The position numbers and the translations under genes were made by a program. DNA of 64,000 nt from Nocardiopsis sp. NRRL B-16309 (GTDB lineage Bacteria; Actinomycetota; Actinomycetes; Streptosporangiales; Streptosporangiaceae): NCBI RefSeq assembly GCF_001279585.1, contig NZ_LGEC01000059.1:1-64000 (forward strand), in the 5' to 3' direction. Positions 1 to 9,242 of the stretch are shown here, in pieces. The first letter of the stretch is position 1. Every line of letters begins with the position of its first letter. The notes under the pieces were generated by a model that was given only the letters and a program-made list of their open reading frames with translations, searched no databases and was not told where the DNA came from.

Positions 1-59
1 AGCGAGGAACGAGCGGAGGCCCAAAGAAGGCACGGCGAGGGCGCCGACGGGGTTCTGGA

Positions 60-108
60 GGCCCTGGAGGTGCACACCCGAGGAACGAGGGCGTGCACCT
101 CCAGGGCC
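60..108. terminator. Strong hairpin downstream of the LacI gene
   Basis: Two perfect 16-nt arms (60-75 and 93-108) are separated by a 17-nt loop, 30 bp beyond the stop codon of the leftward LacI gene. A role as transcription terminator is inferred from position; no clear U-tract follows. The first 59 bases hold no gene I can support. Confidence 0.55.
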
Positions 109-138
109 GAAGGTTCCCGTTCTCAAGGCGCCCGAGCG

Positions 139-1173
139 CTAACCGGAGCCGCGCATCACCAGGTGGGTGTCGAGCACGACCGTCTCCGCCTCGGCTCCTC
201 CCGGGATCGCCACGTCCACGAGCAGACGGGCCATCTCCTGCCCCATCCGCACGGTGGGCTGGTGGATGGTGGTGAGCGAGGGCTCGCTGTGCTGGGCCAT
301 GATCGAGTCGTCGAACCCGACCACCGCGACCTCCTCGGGGACCCGGATCTCCCGCTGGCGCAGTACGCGCAGGGCCCCCAGCGCCATCAGGTCGGAGGCC
401 GCGAAGACGGCGTCGGGCTCCCCGCCCGCGTCGAGAAGGCGCTCCATCGCCTCGGCGCCGCTCTCGGCGGTGAAGTCCCCCTGGACGACGAGGCGCTCGT
501 CCACACCGAGACCGGCCTCGACCAGGATCTCCTGGTATCCGCGCAGGCGCTCCAGACCGGCGTTCATGTCCATGGGGCCGGTGATCGTGGCCACCCGGTG
601 CCGGCCGGAGTCCACGAGGTGCCGTGTGGCCAGCCGCGCGCCGCCGACGTTGTCGATGTCGACCAGGTAGGGCGTCGGTTCGGTCGGCGAGTGCGGCCGA
701 CCGCCGTGGACGACGGGGACGCCCGCCTCGGCGAGCCGGGTCGGCAGCGGGTCGTCGCGGTGCATGGACACGAGGAGCGCGCCGTCCACGTGGGAGCCGC
801 CGAGGTAGTCGCCGATCCGCTTGTGCTCGGCGTCGGTGCGGGCCGTGGTGAGCATCAGCTGCAGGTCGCGCTCGTGCAGGACCGAGCTGACACCGCGGAT
901 GATGTCGGCGAAGAAGGGGTCGGTGAACAGCAGGTCGCGCGGCTCGGACACGACGAGGGCGACCGTGTCCGTACGCCGGGTGACCAGGGTTCGGGCCGCC
1001 TGGTTGGGGCTGTAGCCGAGTTCCGCGATGGCGTTGTGCACGGCTTCGCGGGTCCGGGGGCTGACCTGGGCCGACCCGTTGATCACCCGGGAGACGGTTC
1101 CGCGGCCCACGCCCGCGCGTTCGGCCACCATCTCGAGGGTCGGGCGACGCCGACCATCACCGCTCTTGGCCAC
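139..1173 (-). CDS. celR: LacI-family repressor, CelR/CebR-like
   Basis: This 344-aa LacI-family DNA-binding regulator has an N-terminal helix-turn-helix at about residues 12-34 (VAERAGVGRGTVSRVING), the LacI hinge, and a periplasmic-binding-protein-like effector domain to the end. The GTG start is fixed by an AAGGAG ribosome-binding site 7 nt upstream. It lies just downstream of a GH1 beta-glucosidase on the same strand, and that gene carries a perfect CelR/CebR box (2770-2783). In Thermobifida and Streptomyces this family represses cellulose and cellobiose genes and is released by cello-oligosaccharides. The assignment as CelR rests on family, neighbour and operator rather than on a sequence comparison. 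Confidence 0.85.
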   Translation of the reverse strand: MAKSGDGRRRPTLEMVAERAGVGRGTVSRVINGSAQVSPRTREAVHNAIAELGYSPNQAARTLVTRRTDTVALVVSEPRDLLFTDPFFADIIRGVSSVLHERDLQLMLTTARTDAEHKRIGDYLGGSHVDGALLVSMHRDDPLPTRLAEAGVPVVHGGRPHSPTEPTPYLVDIDNVGGARLATRHLVDSGRHRVATITGPMDMNAGLERLRGYQEILVEAGLGVDERLVVQGDFTAESGAEAMERLLDAGGEPDAVFAASDLMALGALRVLRQREIRVPEEVAVVGFDDSIMAQHSEPSLTTIHQPTVRMGQEMARLLVDVAIPGGAEAETVVLDTHLVMRGSG

Positions 1174-1195
1174 AGGGAAACTCCTTGATCAGGTT

Positions 1196-1226
1196 CCGCC
1201 GCCCCGGCCGGTGACCGGGGCGGCGG
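1196..1226. terminator. Hairpin between bglC and celR
   Basis: 12-bp GC arms with a 7-nt loop lie in the 135-bp gap between the beta-glucosidase stop and the repressor start. It has no U-tract. It may only attenuate read-through from bglC into celR. Confidence 0.4.
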
Positions 1227-1308
1227 TCGTTGCGCAATCGCTGGACCCTACTTCACCACGGACGCCCGCGGGGGGCGGCCGGGTCGGGTCGGCGACCGGT
1301 CCGTGGCC

Positions 1309-2733
1309 CTATTCTCCCGCGCCCGCGGCGGTGCGGCCAGGCTCGGGGAACCTGCCCGTCCCGGCGAGCTCGGCGTACCAGTGGCCGCTGTCCTTCACGG
1401 TCCGCACCTGCGTGTCGTAGTCGACGTGCACGAGGCCGAAGCGGCGCGAGTAGCCCCAGGCCCACTCGAAGTTGTCCAGCAGCGACCAGGCGAAGTAGCC
1501 GCGCAGGGGGATCCCGGCGTGGATGGCCTCGCGGGCCGCGCGCAGGTGGCCCTCGTAGTAGGCGAGGCGGTCGGTGTCGTGCACCGCCCCCTCGGCGGTG
1601 ACGGTGTCCTCGAACGCGCACCCGTTCTCGGTGACGTAGAGGTCGATGCCGCCGCTCTCCCCCGCCAGGCGCTGGAGCACGTCGAACAGGCCGGTGGGGT
1701 CGATCTCCCAGCCCATGTGGGTGACGGGCAGGCCCTGGGAGACGTGCACCTCCTCGGGCTCGGCGCCGAGCCAGGCCTCGCCCTCGCCGCTGACCATGTC
1801 CGGGTCCAGGCCCTTGGCCGAGGCCGCGACCCACTCGGGCGTGTAGTAGTTCACGCCCAGGAAGTCGATCGGCTGGGCGATGGTCTCCAGGTCGCCGTCC
1901 CGCACGAAGGAGAAGTCGCTGATGGCGGCGAGGTCCTGGACCACGTCGGCGGGGTAGCGGCCGTGCAGGACCGGGTCGATGAAGATCCGGTTGCGCACGC
2001 CGTCGGCACGGCGGGCGGCCCGCGCGTCCTCGGCGCTGGGGCCGTGGGGGCGGATGACGGCCTGGTTGTGGGCCATCCCGACCTTGGCCGGGCGTCCGGT
2101 GGAGCGGATCGCCTCGGTGGCCAGGCCGTGGCCCAGCAGGAGGTGGTGGGTCGCCGCCAGGGCGGCCTGGGGGTCCTTGTGGCCGGGGGCGTGGTGGCCG
2201 TCGTAGTAGCCGAGGAAGGACGCGCACCAGGGCTCGTTGAGGGTCATCCAGTGCTCGACCCGGTCGCCCAGGGCGTCCGCGACGACCTGGGCGTAGTCGC
2301 GGAAGCGGTAGGCGGTGTCGCGCGCGGGCCAGCCGCCGGCGTCCTCCAGTGTCTGGGGCAGGTCCCAGTGGTAGAGGGTGGCCCAGGGCTGGATCCCCTG
2401 CTCCAGCAGCTCGTCCACCAGGCGGTCGTAGAAGGCCAGGCCGGCCGGGTTGGCCTCACCGGAACCGTCGGGCACGATGCGCGGCCAGGCGATGGAGAAC
2501 CGGTAGGCGCCCAGGTTGAGGCGCTTCATGAGCGCGACGTCCTCGGCGTAGCGGCGGTAGTGGTCGTCCGCGGGCTCGCCGGTGTCGCCGCCCAGGACCT
2601 TGCCGGGGGTGTCGCAGAAGGTGTCCCAGATGCTGCGGCCGCGGCCGTCAGCGGTGGTGGCGCCTTCGATCTGGAATGAGGCGGTGGCCGCCCCCCAGAG
2701 GAAGTCCTCGGGGAACTCGTTACTTGTGCTCAC
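1309..2733 (-). CDS. bglC: GH1 beta-glucosidase
   Basis: This glycoside hydrolase family 1 enzyme of about 474 aa, typical of the family, hydrolyses cellobiose and other beta-glucosides. The acid/base motif TLNEPW (Glu near residue 167) and the nucleophile motif YVTENG (Glu near residue 369) are both present, as is the N-terminal FLWGAATASFQIEG signature. No signal peptide is seen, so it is probably cytoplasmic and acts on imported cellobiose. The ORF extends upstream, but GTG at 2733 matches the family N-terminus, so it is preferred. Transcription is probably repressed by the downstream LacI protein through the palindrome at 2770-2783, about 37 bp before this start. Confidence 0.93.
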   Translation of the reverse strand: MSTSNEFPEDFLWGAATASFQIEGATTADGRGRSIWDTFCDTPGKVLGGDTGEPADDHYRRYAEDVALMKRLNLGAYRFSIAWPRIVPDGSGEANPAGLAFYDRLVDELLEQGIQPWATLYHWDLPQTLEDAGGWPARDTAYRFRDYAQVVADALGDRVEHWMTLNEPWCASFLGYYDGHHAPGHKDPQAALAATHHLLLGHGLATEAIRSTGRPAKVGMAHNQAVIRPHGPSAEDARAARRADGVRNRIFIDPVLHGRYPADVVQDLAAISDFSFVRDGDLETIAQPIDFLGVNYYTPEWVAASAKGLDPDMVSGEGEAWLGAEPEEVHVSQGLPVTHMGWEIDPTGLFDVLQRLAGESGGIDLYVTENGCAFEDTVTAEGAVHDTDRLAYYEGHLRAAREAIHAGIPLRGYFAWSLLDNFEWAWGYSRRFGLVHVDYDTQVRTVKDSGHWYAELAGTGRFPEPGRTAAGAGE

Positions 2734-2769
2734 TGCTTGGGACGCACCTTCCAGGAGAGACGTGAGGCT

Positions 2770-2783
2770 TGGGAGCGCTCCCA
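2770..2783. promoter_or_regulatory. CelR/CebR operator
   Basis: TGGGAGCGCTCCCA is a perfect 14-bp palindrome identical to the published CelR (Thermobifida fusca) and CebR (Streptomyces) box. It lies 37-50 bp before the bglC start codon, where bound repressor would block transcription. I could not place convincing -35/-10 hexamers. Confidence 0.88.
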
Positions 2784-2943
2784 CAACGGAAGCAGAACGG
2801 CACCGCGAAGTCAATCGATAGTTTCAACGCCGCAACGCAACCGTTACTGGTGTCGGGGGCGCGCTGTGTTCTTGCCGAGCCTATGCTCGTGGTCCGCTTC
2901 CGCCCCCTGCGTCACGGCAGGCCGGACGACCCGTCTCGCTCCC

Positions 2944-2985
2944 AGGAGCCCTACGGGAGTCACGCGGGGGTCCCGTGGGGCTCCT
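2944..2985. terminator. Hairpin between metQ and bglC
   Basis: 15-bp arms (2944-2958 and 2971-2985, one wobble mismatch) with a 12-nt loop lie between the end of the metNIQ operon and the bglC promoter region, both leftward. It probably terminates metQ transcripts. The 388-bp gap 2734-3121 holds this hairpin and the bglC operator and no gene. Confidence 0.5.
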
Positions 2986-3121
2986 GCGGGGCCTTTCGCA
3001 CACCCTTCCTCCGCCCGGGGAGGCGGCCGGGGACCGGCGGGACGGCCCCTCGGAGGTGCGGGGACTGGCGCGTCCCGGACCGGCCCCGTTCCGTCGCGGG
3101 GGCGGCCCGGGCGCCCGGTCG

Positions 3122-3991
3122 TCACTCCGAGGGCGTGCCGTCGGCCGGGATGACGATCCCCTGCCAGCGCTCCTCCATGAACTCGCGCACCTCGTCGCTG
3201 TGCAGCAGCTCGTCCAGGGTCGCCAGGGCCTCGGAGCCGGCGTCCTCCGCGCGCACCACGAGCCCGTTGGCGTACGGGTTGTCCTCTGTGCTCTCCCAGG
3301 CCAGTGCGTTGGCGGTCTCGGGCAGGTCCGCCTCCAGGGCGTAGTTGCCGTTGACCACGGCGGCGTCCAGGTCCTCCAGCGACCGCGGCAGCTGAGCCGC
3401 CTCGACCGGGGTGACCGTGACGTCGAGCGGGTTGTCGTCGATGTCGTCGATCGAGGGCGTGCCGCCGGCGTCCTCGGACAGGGTGATCACGTCCTCGGCC
3501 GCGAGCAGGTCCAGCGCGCGGGCCATGTTGGCCGCGTCGTTGGGCACGCCGATCTGGGCGCCCTCCGGCAGGTCGGCCAGGTCGTCGATCCCGTCGGCGT
3601 AGATCCCGAACGCCTCCACGTGTACGTCCGACATCCAGGACAGGTCCGCGTCGGGGTTGCCCTCCAGGTACTCCTCCAGGAACGGCACCGTCTGGTAGTA
3701 GTTGGCGTCCAGCTCGCCCTCGGCCAGGGCCGCGTTGGGCTGGTTGTAGTCGGTGTACTCCACGACCTCGACGGCCAGCCCGGCGTCCTCGGCGAGGTTC
3801 TCGTCGACGAACTCCAGGATCTCCGCGTGCGGCACCGGCGTGGCGCCGACCCGCAGCGTGGTCAGACCCTCTCCGCCGCCGTCGCCGTCCTCGATCCGCT
3901 CGCTGGGGCTTCCGCACGCCGCCAGCAGCACGGCCGCCGCCGTGGCGGTCGCCGCGACCCCGGCCGCACGCGCACTCGCACTCCTGATCAT
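3122..3991 (-). CDS. metQ: Methionine ABC transporter substrate-binding lipoprotein
   Basis: This NlpA/MetQ-family lipoprotein of about 289 aa captures methionine outside the membrane and passes it to MetI-MetN. A short lipoprotein signal ends in the lipobox LAAC (Cys near residue 26-28), followed by the family core beginning with TLRVGATPVPHAEIL. Two in-frame ATGs lie 6 nt apart. The second (3991) is better spaced from GAAAGGG, and the first would be 3997. It is the last gene of a leftward metN-metI-metQ operon, 75 bp after metI. The exact substrate (L- or D-methionine) cannot be read from sequence. Confidence 0.9.
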   Translation of the reverse strand: MIRSASARAAGVAATATAAAVLLAACGSPSERIEDGDGGGEGLTTLRVGATPVPHAEILEFVDENLAEDAGLAVEVVEYTDYNQPNAALAEGELDANYYQTVPFLEEYLEGNPDADLSWMSDVHVEAFGIYADGIDDLADLPEGAQIGVPNDAANMARALDLLAAEDVITLSEDAGGTPSIDDIDDNPLDVTVTPVEAAQLPRSLEDLDAAVVNGNYALEADLPETANALAWESTEDNPYANGLVVRAEDAGSEALATLDELLHSDEVREFMEERWQGIVIPADGTPSE

Positions 3992-4066
3992 CTGCATCCC
4001 TTTCAGGTGGGTTCCAACGGGTCCGGGGGGTCGGGGGGTGGTGGTGGAAGGTGAGGGGCGGGCCGG

Positions 4067-4810
4067 TCAGCGCCGGGCCAGGCGGCGCACCCACAGGTCG
4101 CCCAGGCTCTGCACGACCTGGACGACCACGATCAGCAGGATCACGGTCGCCCACAGGTAGTGGTCGTTGAAGCGCTGGTAGCCCTCGCGGATGGCGAGGT
4201 CGCCCAGGCCGCCGCCACCGATCGCACCGGCCATGGCCGAGTAGGAGATCAGCGTGACGACGGTCATCACGAGTCCGGCGATCAGCCCGGGCAGCGCCTC
4301 GGGCAGCATCACCTTGCCGACGATGGTGATCCGGCGCGTGCCCATGGCGTGCGCGGCCTCGACGACCCCGCGGTCGACCTCGCGCAGCGCGGTCTCCACC
4401 AGGCGGGCGAAGAACGGGATCGCGCCGATGCTCAGGGGCACGATCGCGGCCGTGGGGCCCAGCGTGGTGCCGACCAGGAAGCGGGTCAGCGCCAGCACCG
4501 CGACCATCAGGACGATGAACGGCAGCGAGCGGCCGATGTTGACGATGGCGCTCAGCAGGGCGCGCACGAACGGCGCCGGGACGAGGCCGCCGCGGTCGGT
4601 GGCGACCAGGAGCACGCCCAGGGGCAGGCCGACGAGCACGCTGAACACGCTCGCCCACCACACCATGTAGACGGTGTCCAGGGTCGCGAGCCACAGGCTG
4701 GGCCACATCTCGGGCCACGCGCGCAGGAAGGACGCCACGGCGCCCAGGGGACCCTGCTCCGCGGAGGCGTCGGCGAGGGTGAGAGCGGGGGTCATGGCAT
4801 GCGAAGTCAC
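4067..4810 (-). CDS. metI: Methionine ABC transporter permease
   Basis: This MetI-type inner-membrane permease of about 247 aa has five or so hydrophobic segments and the EAA-like coupling region VEAAHAMGTRRITIVGKVML that contacts the ATPase. The GTG start overlaps the metN stop by four nucleotides (GTGA), which implies translational coupling. An internal ATG at 4795 is an alternative start. It works with MetN and MetQ in methionine uptake. Confidence 0.9.
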   Translation of the reverse strand: MTSHAMTPALTLADASAEQGPLGAVASFLRAWPEMWPSLWLATLDTVYMVWWASVFSVLVGLPLGVLLVATDRGGLVPAPFVRALLSAIVNIGRSLPFIVLMVAVLALTRFLVGTTLGPTAAIVPLSIGAIPFFARLVETALREVDRGVVEAAHAMGTRRITIVGKVMLPEALPGLIAGLVMTVVTLISYSAMAGAIGGGGLGDLAIREGYQRFNDHYLWATVILLIVVVQVVQSLGDLWVRRLARR

Positions 4811-5775
4811 TGTCCGGCCTCCTCGACCAGCAGGCCGTGCTCGGCCAGGTACGACAGGGCCTGTGCCCGGCGGGCGCCGCGCAGGTCGACGATGAGCCGG
4901 CCCACGGACTGCCCGGCGACCTGCTCCACACCGCCGCCCAGGATGTTCACGTCGACGTCGAAGCGGCGGGTGAGCTCCGACATCAGCGGCTCGTCGTAGG
5001 ACCGCGGGTAGGTGACCACGACCGTGTCGGGTCCGCCGCGGTCGGGCAGCGGGAAGAGGGAGCGCGCGAGGAGCGAACCGGGGGTGCCGATCAGGTCGAG
5101 CACGCGTCCGGACTCGCGGAACTCGCCCTCCTCCATGATCGCCGCGGAGTCGCAGATCCGCTTGATCACGTCCATCTCGTGGGTGATCAGCAGGATGGTC
5201 AGCCCGAGTTCGTCGCGCAGGCGGCGCAGCAGGGCCAGGATCGAGTCCGTGGTGGCGGGGTCCAGGGCGGAGGTGGCCTCGTCGCTGAGCAGGACGTCGG
5301 GGCGCGAGGCCAGCGCCCGCGCGATGCCCACGCGCTGCTTCTGCCCGCCGGAGAGCTGGGAGGGGTGGGCGCGGGCCTTGTCGGCGAGCCCCACGAGTTC
5401 GAGGAGTTCACCCACCCGCGCGCGGCGCTCGGCACGACCCGCCCCGGCGACCTCCAACGGGAAGGCGACGTTGCCGGCCACCGTGCGCGAGGCGAGCAGC
5501 GCGAAGTGCTGGTGCACCATGCCGATGCGGCGGCGCGCGCTGCGCAGCCCGGCGCCGCGCAGCGAGGTGAGGTCCTCGCCGGCCACGCGCACGGTCCCGG
5601 CGTCGGGGCGCTCCAGGAGGTTCACCGTGCGCAGGAGGGTGCTCTTGCCGGCACCGCTCTGGCCCACGACCCCGTAGATCTCGCCGGGCTCGACGCGCAG
5701 GTCCACCCCGTTGAGGGCGGTCACCCGGCGCTTCTTCAACCTGTAGACCTTGTGCAGGCCCACTGCGTCAATCAC
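4807..5775 (-). CDS. metN: Methionine ABC transporter ATPase with NIL domain
   Basis: This 322-aa ATPase has Walker A GQSGAGKST (38-46), the signature LSGGQ (141-145), Walker B VLLSDEATSALD (161-172) and the switch histidine in LLITHEMD. Residues from about 245 form a C-terminal NIL/ACT-like domain, which in E. coli MetN binds methionine and inhibits transport. It is the first gene of the metNIQ operon. I searched its leader for a SAM riboswitch and did not find a convincing one. GTG start. Confidence 0.93.
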   Translation of the reverse strand: MIDAVGLHKVYRLKKRRVTALNGVDLRVEPGEIYGVVGQSGAGKSTLLRTVNLLERPDAGTVRVAGEDLTSLRGAGLRSARRRIGMVHQHFALLASRTVAGNVAFPLEVAGAGRAERRARVGELLELVGLADKARAHPSQLSGGQKQRVGIARALASRPDVLLSDEATSALDPATTDSILALLRRLRDELGLTILLITHEMDVIKRICDSAAIMEEGEFRESGRVLDLIGTPGSLLARSLFPLPDRGGPDTVVVTYPRSYDEPLMSELTRRFDVDVNILGGGVEQVAGQSVGRLIVDLRGARRAQALSYLAEHGLLVEEAGQ

Positions 5776-6384
5776 GGTCTTCCCATCGACGTCTCAGCGG
5801 TGGAGTCACGGCACCCGGTGGCGGCACACGGGGACGCGAGGACTCAGCGTGGGTGGACGCCCACGTCAGAGCGTACGGAGGGCCCGGCACGCGGGCGGCG
5901 GCGACGCGCCGGAGCGGCGTGCGGGCGGGCGCTCCCCGGAGCCGGGGAGGCGGTGCGGCGGCGGTCGGGCCGGGGGCCGCTAGAAGTGCGCGCGACAACG
6001 CCCGCCGGGGGCCGGCCGACACCACCGAGTGGTGTGCGCCGGGGCCGCGGCGTGGCTGGACGAGTCGCGCACTGAAGCCTTCACGGACACCAGCCAACCA
6101 CGGACACCGGGGTCGGGGCGCCAGATCCAGCGGTCGGTTTCGGGTAATTTGTGCCACATCGTGCCTTGTCAGAGCCCTGGGGCCGAACGAGGCAGCCCCG
6201 ATCCCCGCGTGAGTGCCTACACTCATTACCGTCCCGTGACTCTCGCCCCTGTGGACGGCGTGCGCGAGGGAGCGGGCCCGGCCTCCCCACAGGCCCCGGG
6301 TCCGGCCGGACAAGACGAGTATCTGCGCCCATCGCGCCCACCGCCTCCGCGGCGGGCGCACACGGGCACGAGGAGCGACCCACC
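5776..6384. other. Divergent intergenic region with a small palindrome
   Basis: This 609-bp gap separates leftward metN from the rightward cell-wall protein gene. I see no gene. TGAGTG-CCTA-CACTCA (6210-6225) is a perfect 6-bp-arm palindrome 160 bp before the rightward start and could be an operator or short hairpin. No riboswitch family was recognised on either strand. Confidence 0.4.
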
Positions 6385-7464
6385 GTGCAGTCCGACGATC
6401 TGAACAGAGTGGACGAAGCCTCCGTGCGTGACGACGCGGCGGACCCCTTCGCCAGCTTCTGGGCACCCGACCCCAACGTCTGGACCTGGGCCGACGCCGT
6501 GGACGCGGTCCTGCCGCGCGCGCCGCGGCCCGCATCCGCCGGCCGGGCGCGCACCGCCGCGGCGGCCGTGGCACTGGTCGGCGCGATGCTGGCCGTCCCG
6601 CAGGCCCCGGCCTGGGCGGCCGTGCCGGGTGTGCCGACGGAGAACCTGGACACCCTCCGCGAGAGGTCCGAGGCCCTGAGCGAGGAGTACCAGGGCGAGC
6701 TGCGCGACATGGAGGGCGTGATCGAGGACGCCGAACGCGCCGAGGCCCGCGCGGAGGGCGCCCGCGAGGACGTCGAGGCCGCTCAGGCGCAGGTGCGCTC
6801 GCTGGCCGTGGCCACCTACACGGGCAGCGGGATCGACCCGTCGATGTCACTGTTCGTGGACGCCGAGCCGGACGAGGTCATCGACCGCGCGATCGTCGTC
6901 GACTACCTCTCGACCAGCAACCAGGACAAGATCGACCAGCTGAACCAGGCGCTGTCGCGCGACGAGGTCGCACAGGAAAACGCGAACGAACAGCTGGAGG
7001 AGGTCGAGGCGGACCTGGACGAGCTGGAGGAGCGCCGGCGCGAGGTACAGCGGATGATCGCCGACTACCCCGTCCAGGAGATGGGCGGCCCGCTCAACAT
7101 CACGCCGCGGACCAACCAGATGCGCGAGCTGGTGATCGAGAACTTCGGCCCGGGTGAGGACGTGGGCGGCTGGGGCTGCTTCCGCGCGGTCGGCGGCTAC
7201 GTCGTCGGCGAGCACCCCAAGGGCCGGGCCTGCGACTTCATGGTGGACGCCAACGGGTCCATGCCCCCGCAGAACCAGATCGACCGCGGCTGGGCCATCG
7301 CCGAGTGGGCCCGGGACAACGCCGATGACCTGGGGATCATGTACGTCATCTACCGCCAGCAGATCTGGGACGTCCGACGCGGCGACACCGGCTGGCGCGA
7401 CATGGCCGACCGCGGCAGCATCACGGAGAACCACTTCGACCACGTGCACATCTCGATGTTCTAG
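6385..7464 (+). CDS. Exported coiled-coil protein with peptidase-like C-terminal domain
   Basis: A 359-aa protein. GTG at 6385 is chosen because GGAG lies 9 nt upstream. After a long cytoplasmic-type N-terminus, a hydrophobic segment at about 57-78 ends in AWA and looks like a signal sequence or anchor. Residues 85-235 are rich in E/R/A heptads and probably a long coiled coil, as in NlpC/P60 and FtsX-partner hydrolases. The C-terminal 120 residues (GWGCFRAVGGY to ENHFDHVHISMF) resemble the ARB_07466-like domain that replaces NlpC/P60 in some actinobacterial proteins. A final HxH-type motif (DHVHI) suggests a metal site. A role in peptidoglycan remodelling is inferred, and catalysis is unproven. 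Confidence 0.75.
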   Translation: MQSDDLNRVDEASVRDDAADPFASFWAPDPNVWTWADAVDAVLPRAPRPASAGRARTAAAAVALVGAMLAVPQAPAWAAVPGVPTENLDTLRERSEALSEEYQGELRDMEGVIEDAERAEARAEGAREDVEAAQAQVRSLAVATYTGSGIDPSMSLFVDAEPDEVIDRAIVVDYLSTSNQDKIDQLNQALSRDEVAQENANEQLEEVEADLDELEERRREVQRMIADYPVQEMGGPLNITPRTNQMRELVIENFGPGEDVGGWGCFRAVGGYVVGEHPKGRACDFMVDANGSMPPQNQIDRGWAIAEWARDNADDLGIMYVIYRQQIWDVRRGDTGWRDMADRGSITENHFDHVHISMF

Positions 7465-7483
7465 GCCCGGACCGCCGAGCGGT

Positions 7484-7509
7484 GGAGGTGGCCGGATCCG
7501 GCCACCTCC
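7484..7509 (+). terminator. Palindromic terminator after the coiled-coil protein
   Basis: A perfect 26-bp palindrome (half-site GGAGGTGGCCGGA) starts 20 bp after the stop at 7464. The fold would be a long GC stem without a U-tract, typical of actinobacterial terminators. Confidence 0.6.
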
Positions 7510-8053
7510 GGCCCCCGCCGTGACCTGCGAGAGTCGTTCCGGCGCCCTGCGCGACCAGTGTGGGCCCGCACGGTCGGCCCCCGACCGGTCGACGGCACCA
7601 CTGCGGCCCGACTCCACTACCCCGGACGCCGTCCGCGCGTCCACCCCGAGGCGTCACGATCCCATTACGGGCTCCGCCCCCAGGTGCGCGACCAGCACAA
7701 AACGGTGACGATTCCCCCCTCTACCATGGACCCGGCCCTGCTGGGCGACGGTCCGCCCGGTTAGGATGCATCAGGTTCCGGCCCCTGCCCGCGAGTAGCG
7801 ACCCGGCTCCGCGTCGGCGGTCGGTGCCCCCAGCACTTCTGGGGGCCTCCTCCACACACGGGGAACACCCGCCCACCCGCCACCCGCCCGCTCTCGCCCG
7901 CGGTTCGGTGACCACGGGAGGCGACCTCCCCGCGCGACCCCCGTCCCCCTTCCCGGCTGAGCCGCGAACGGGCGGTCGGAAGTCGTGAGAACTCAGGGCG
8001 GCGCACACGCGTCCCAGACAACACGGTCAGCACATCACCGGGCGAGGGGAGCC
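7510..8053. other. Intergenic region, no gene seen
   Basis: About 540 bp before the Pro/Gly-rich membrane protein. One hairpin is visible: 7826-7833 with 7839-7846 (gcccccag/ctgggggc). It could be an attenuator in the leader of the next gene. No ORF here has both a ribosome-binding site and plausible composition. Confidence 0.4.
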
Positions 8054-9079
8054 ATGAGCGAAAACGGACCTTACAACCAGCCACCGCAGAACCCCTACGG
8101 TGGTGGGGAGCCCGGCCCGGGCCAGCCTCCCTACGGCCAGCCCCAGGGCGGCATGCCCTTCGGCGGCGATCCCAACACCGGTGGCCAGCCCGGCTACGGC
8201 GGCTACACCGGCGGACAGGACCAGGGGATGTACGCGGGCGGCCAGCCGCCCTACGGCGGCCCCGGTGGTCCGGTCGGCCCCGGCTACCCCCCGCCACCGC
8301 AGCAGCCCCAGGGCGGTGGCGGCAAGGCCGGCCTGTGGGTCGTCATCGGCGGCGGCGCCATCATCGTCGTCCTCGTCATCGCCGTCCTTGTCATGCTCGT
8401 CACCAACGGCAACGAGCGGGGCACCGAGGTCGCGGACCCGGAGGTCGAGGCCTCCGAGGCCGAGGCCGGGACCGGCGGCGAGGAGGAGCCCGAGGGCGGT
8501 GACGACACCGCCGAGCCCGACGCGGAGCCCAACGGTGAGCCGCCCTACGAGGTGCCCACCGAGCCCTGCGAGGCCTTCACCGAGCAGGTCCAGGCGGACT
8601 TCCTGCTGACCGAGGGCGGCACCAAGTCCGTCCAGGACAACACGTCCACGTGCAGCAGCCTCCTGGCCGACCCGCCCGAGGGCAACCCCGCGGACGGCTA
8701 CGCGAGCTTCGAGATCAACTACCAGGTCCCCTACTCCGCCGCCGACTCCGTCGAAGCCGCCACCGACGACTTCAACACGGCGCTGGAGGACGTGACCGGC
8801 CAGTCCGACTACACGAACTACGTCGCCGACGGTCTCGACGAGAACAAGGAGATCGAACTGGGCGACCAGGCCCAGTACGTCACCACGGTCTACGACTACG
8901 TGGGCACCGAGGTGCCGCAGGCCGTCGTGCTCATCCGGACCGCGAACCTGAACGTCCGGATCGAGTACCAGGTGAACCCGCCCTTCAGCAACGAGGACGC
9001 GGAGGTCACCCTCCCCGACAACGTCGAGGACATCATGATGGGCGCCGCCAACGACGCGCTCGCACTCGTCGGCACCTGA
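8054..9079 (+). CDS. Pro/Gly-rich N-terminus, single-TM hypothetical protein
   Basis: A 341-aa protein with ATG at 8054 behind GAGGGGAG. Residues 1-90 are a low-complexity cytoplasmic tail of Q/P/G/Y (repeated PPYG, GGQP). One membrane helix follows (WVVIGGGAIIVVLVIAVLVM, about residues 96-117), then an acidic linker, and an extracellular domain of about 170 residues with two cysteines near its start (EPCEAF and STCSSLL). This layout is common in actinobacterial membrane proteins of unknown function. I do not recognise the domain. A terminator follows directly, so it is probably monocistronic. Confidence 0.8.
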   Translation: MSENGPYNQPPQNPYGGGEPGPGQPPYGQPQGGMPFGGDPNTGGQPGYGGYTGGQDQGMYAGGQPPYGGPGGPVGPGYPPPPQQPQGGGGKAGLWVVIGGGAIIVVLVIAVLVMLVTNGNERGTEVADPEVEASEAEAGTGGEEEPEGGDDTAEPDAEPNGEPPYEVPTEPCEAFTEQVQADFLLTEGGTKSVQDNTSTCSSLLADPPEGNPADGYASFEINYQVPYSAADSVEAATDDFNTALEDVTGQSDYTNYVADGLDENKEIELGDQAQYVTTVYDYVGTEVPQAVVLIRTANLNVRIEYQVNPPFSNEDAEVTLPDNVEDIMMGAANDALALVGT

Positions 9080-9096
9080 TCCGGCGAAGGCGAACA

Positions 9097-9125
9097 GGGG
9101 GCCGCGGCACGATGCCGCGGCCCCC
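9097..9125 (+). terminator. Rho-independent-like terminator
   Basis: Perfect 13-bp arms (9097-9109, 9113-9125) with a CGA loop lie 18 bp after the preceding stop codon. Confidence 0.75.
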
Positions 9126-9242
9126 TTCCGTGTCCTTCCCGGGCCTTCGCTGAATCCTCGCTTCGGCCCCGTCCCCGGGCTCCTCGGGGCCGGGGCCTTC
9201 ACGCCTTCCGGTGCCCGCCCCGCCTGGAAGCGGACCGGGTCC

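Noticed and set aside
5776..5900. SAM riboswitch in the metN leader
   Set aside because: A few G/C blocks resemble SAM-IV text, but the conserved core order and pairing could not be matched.
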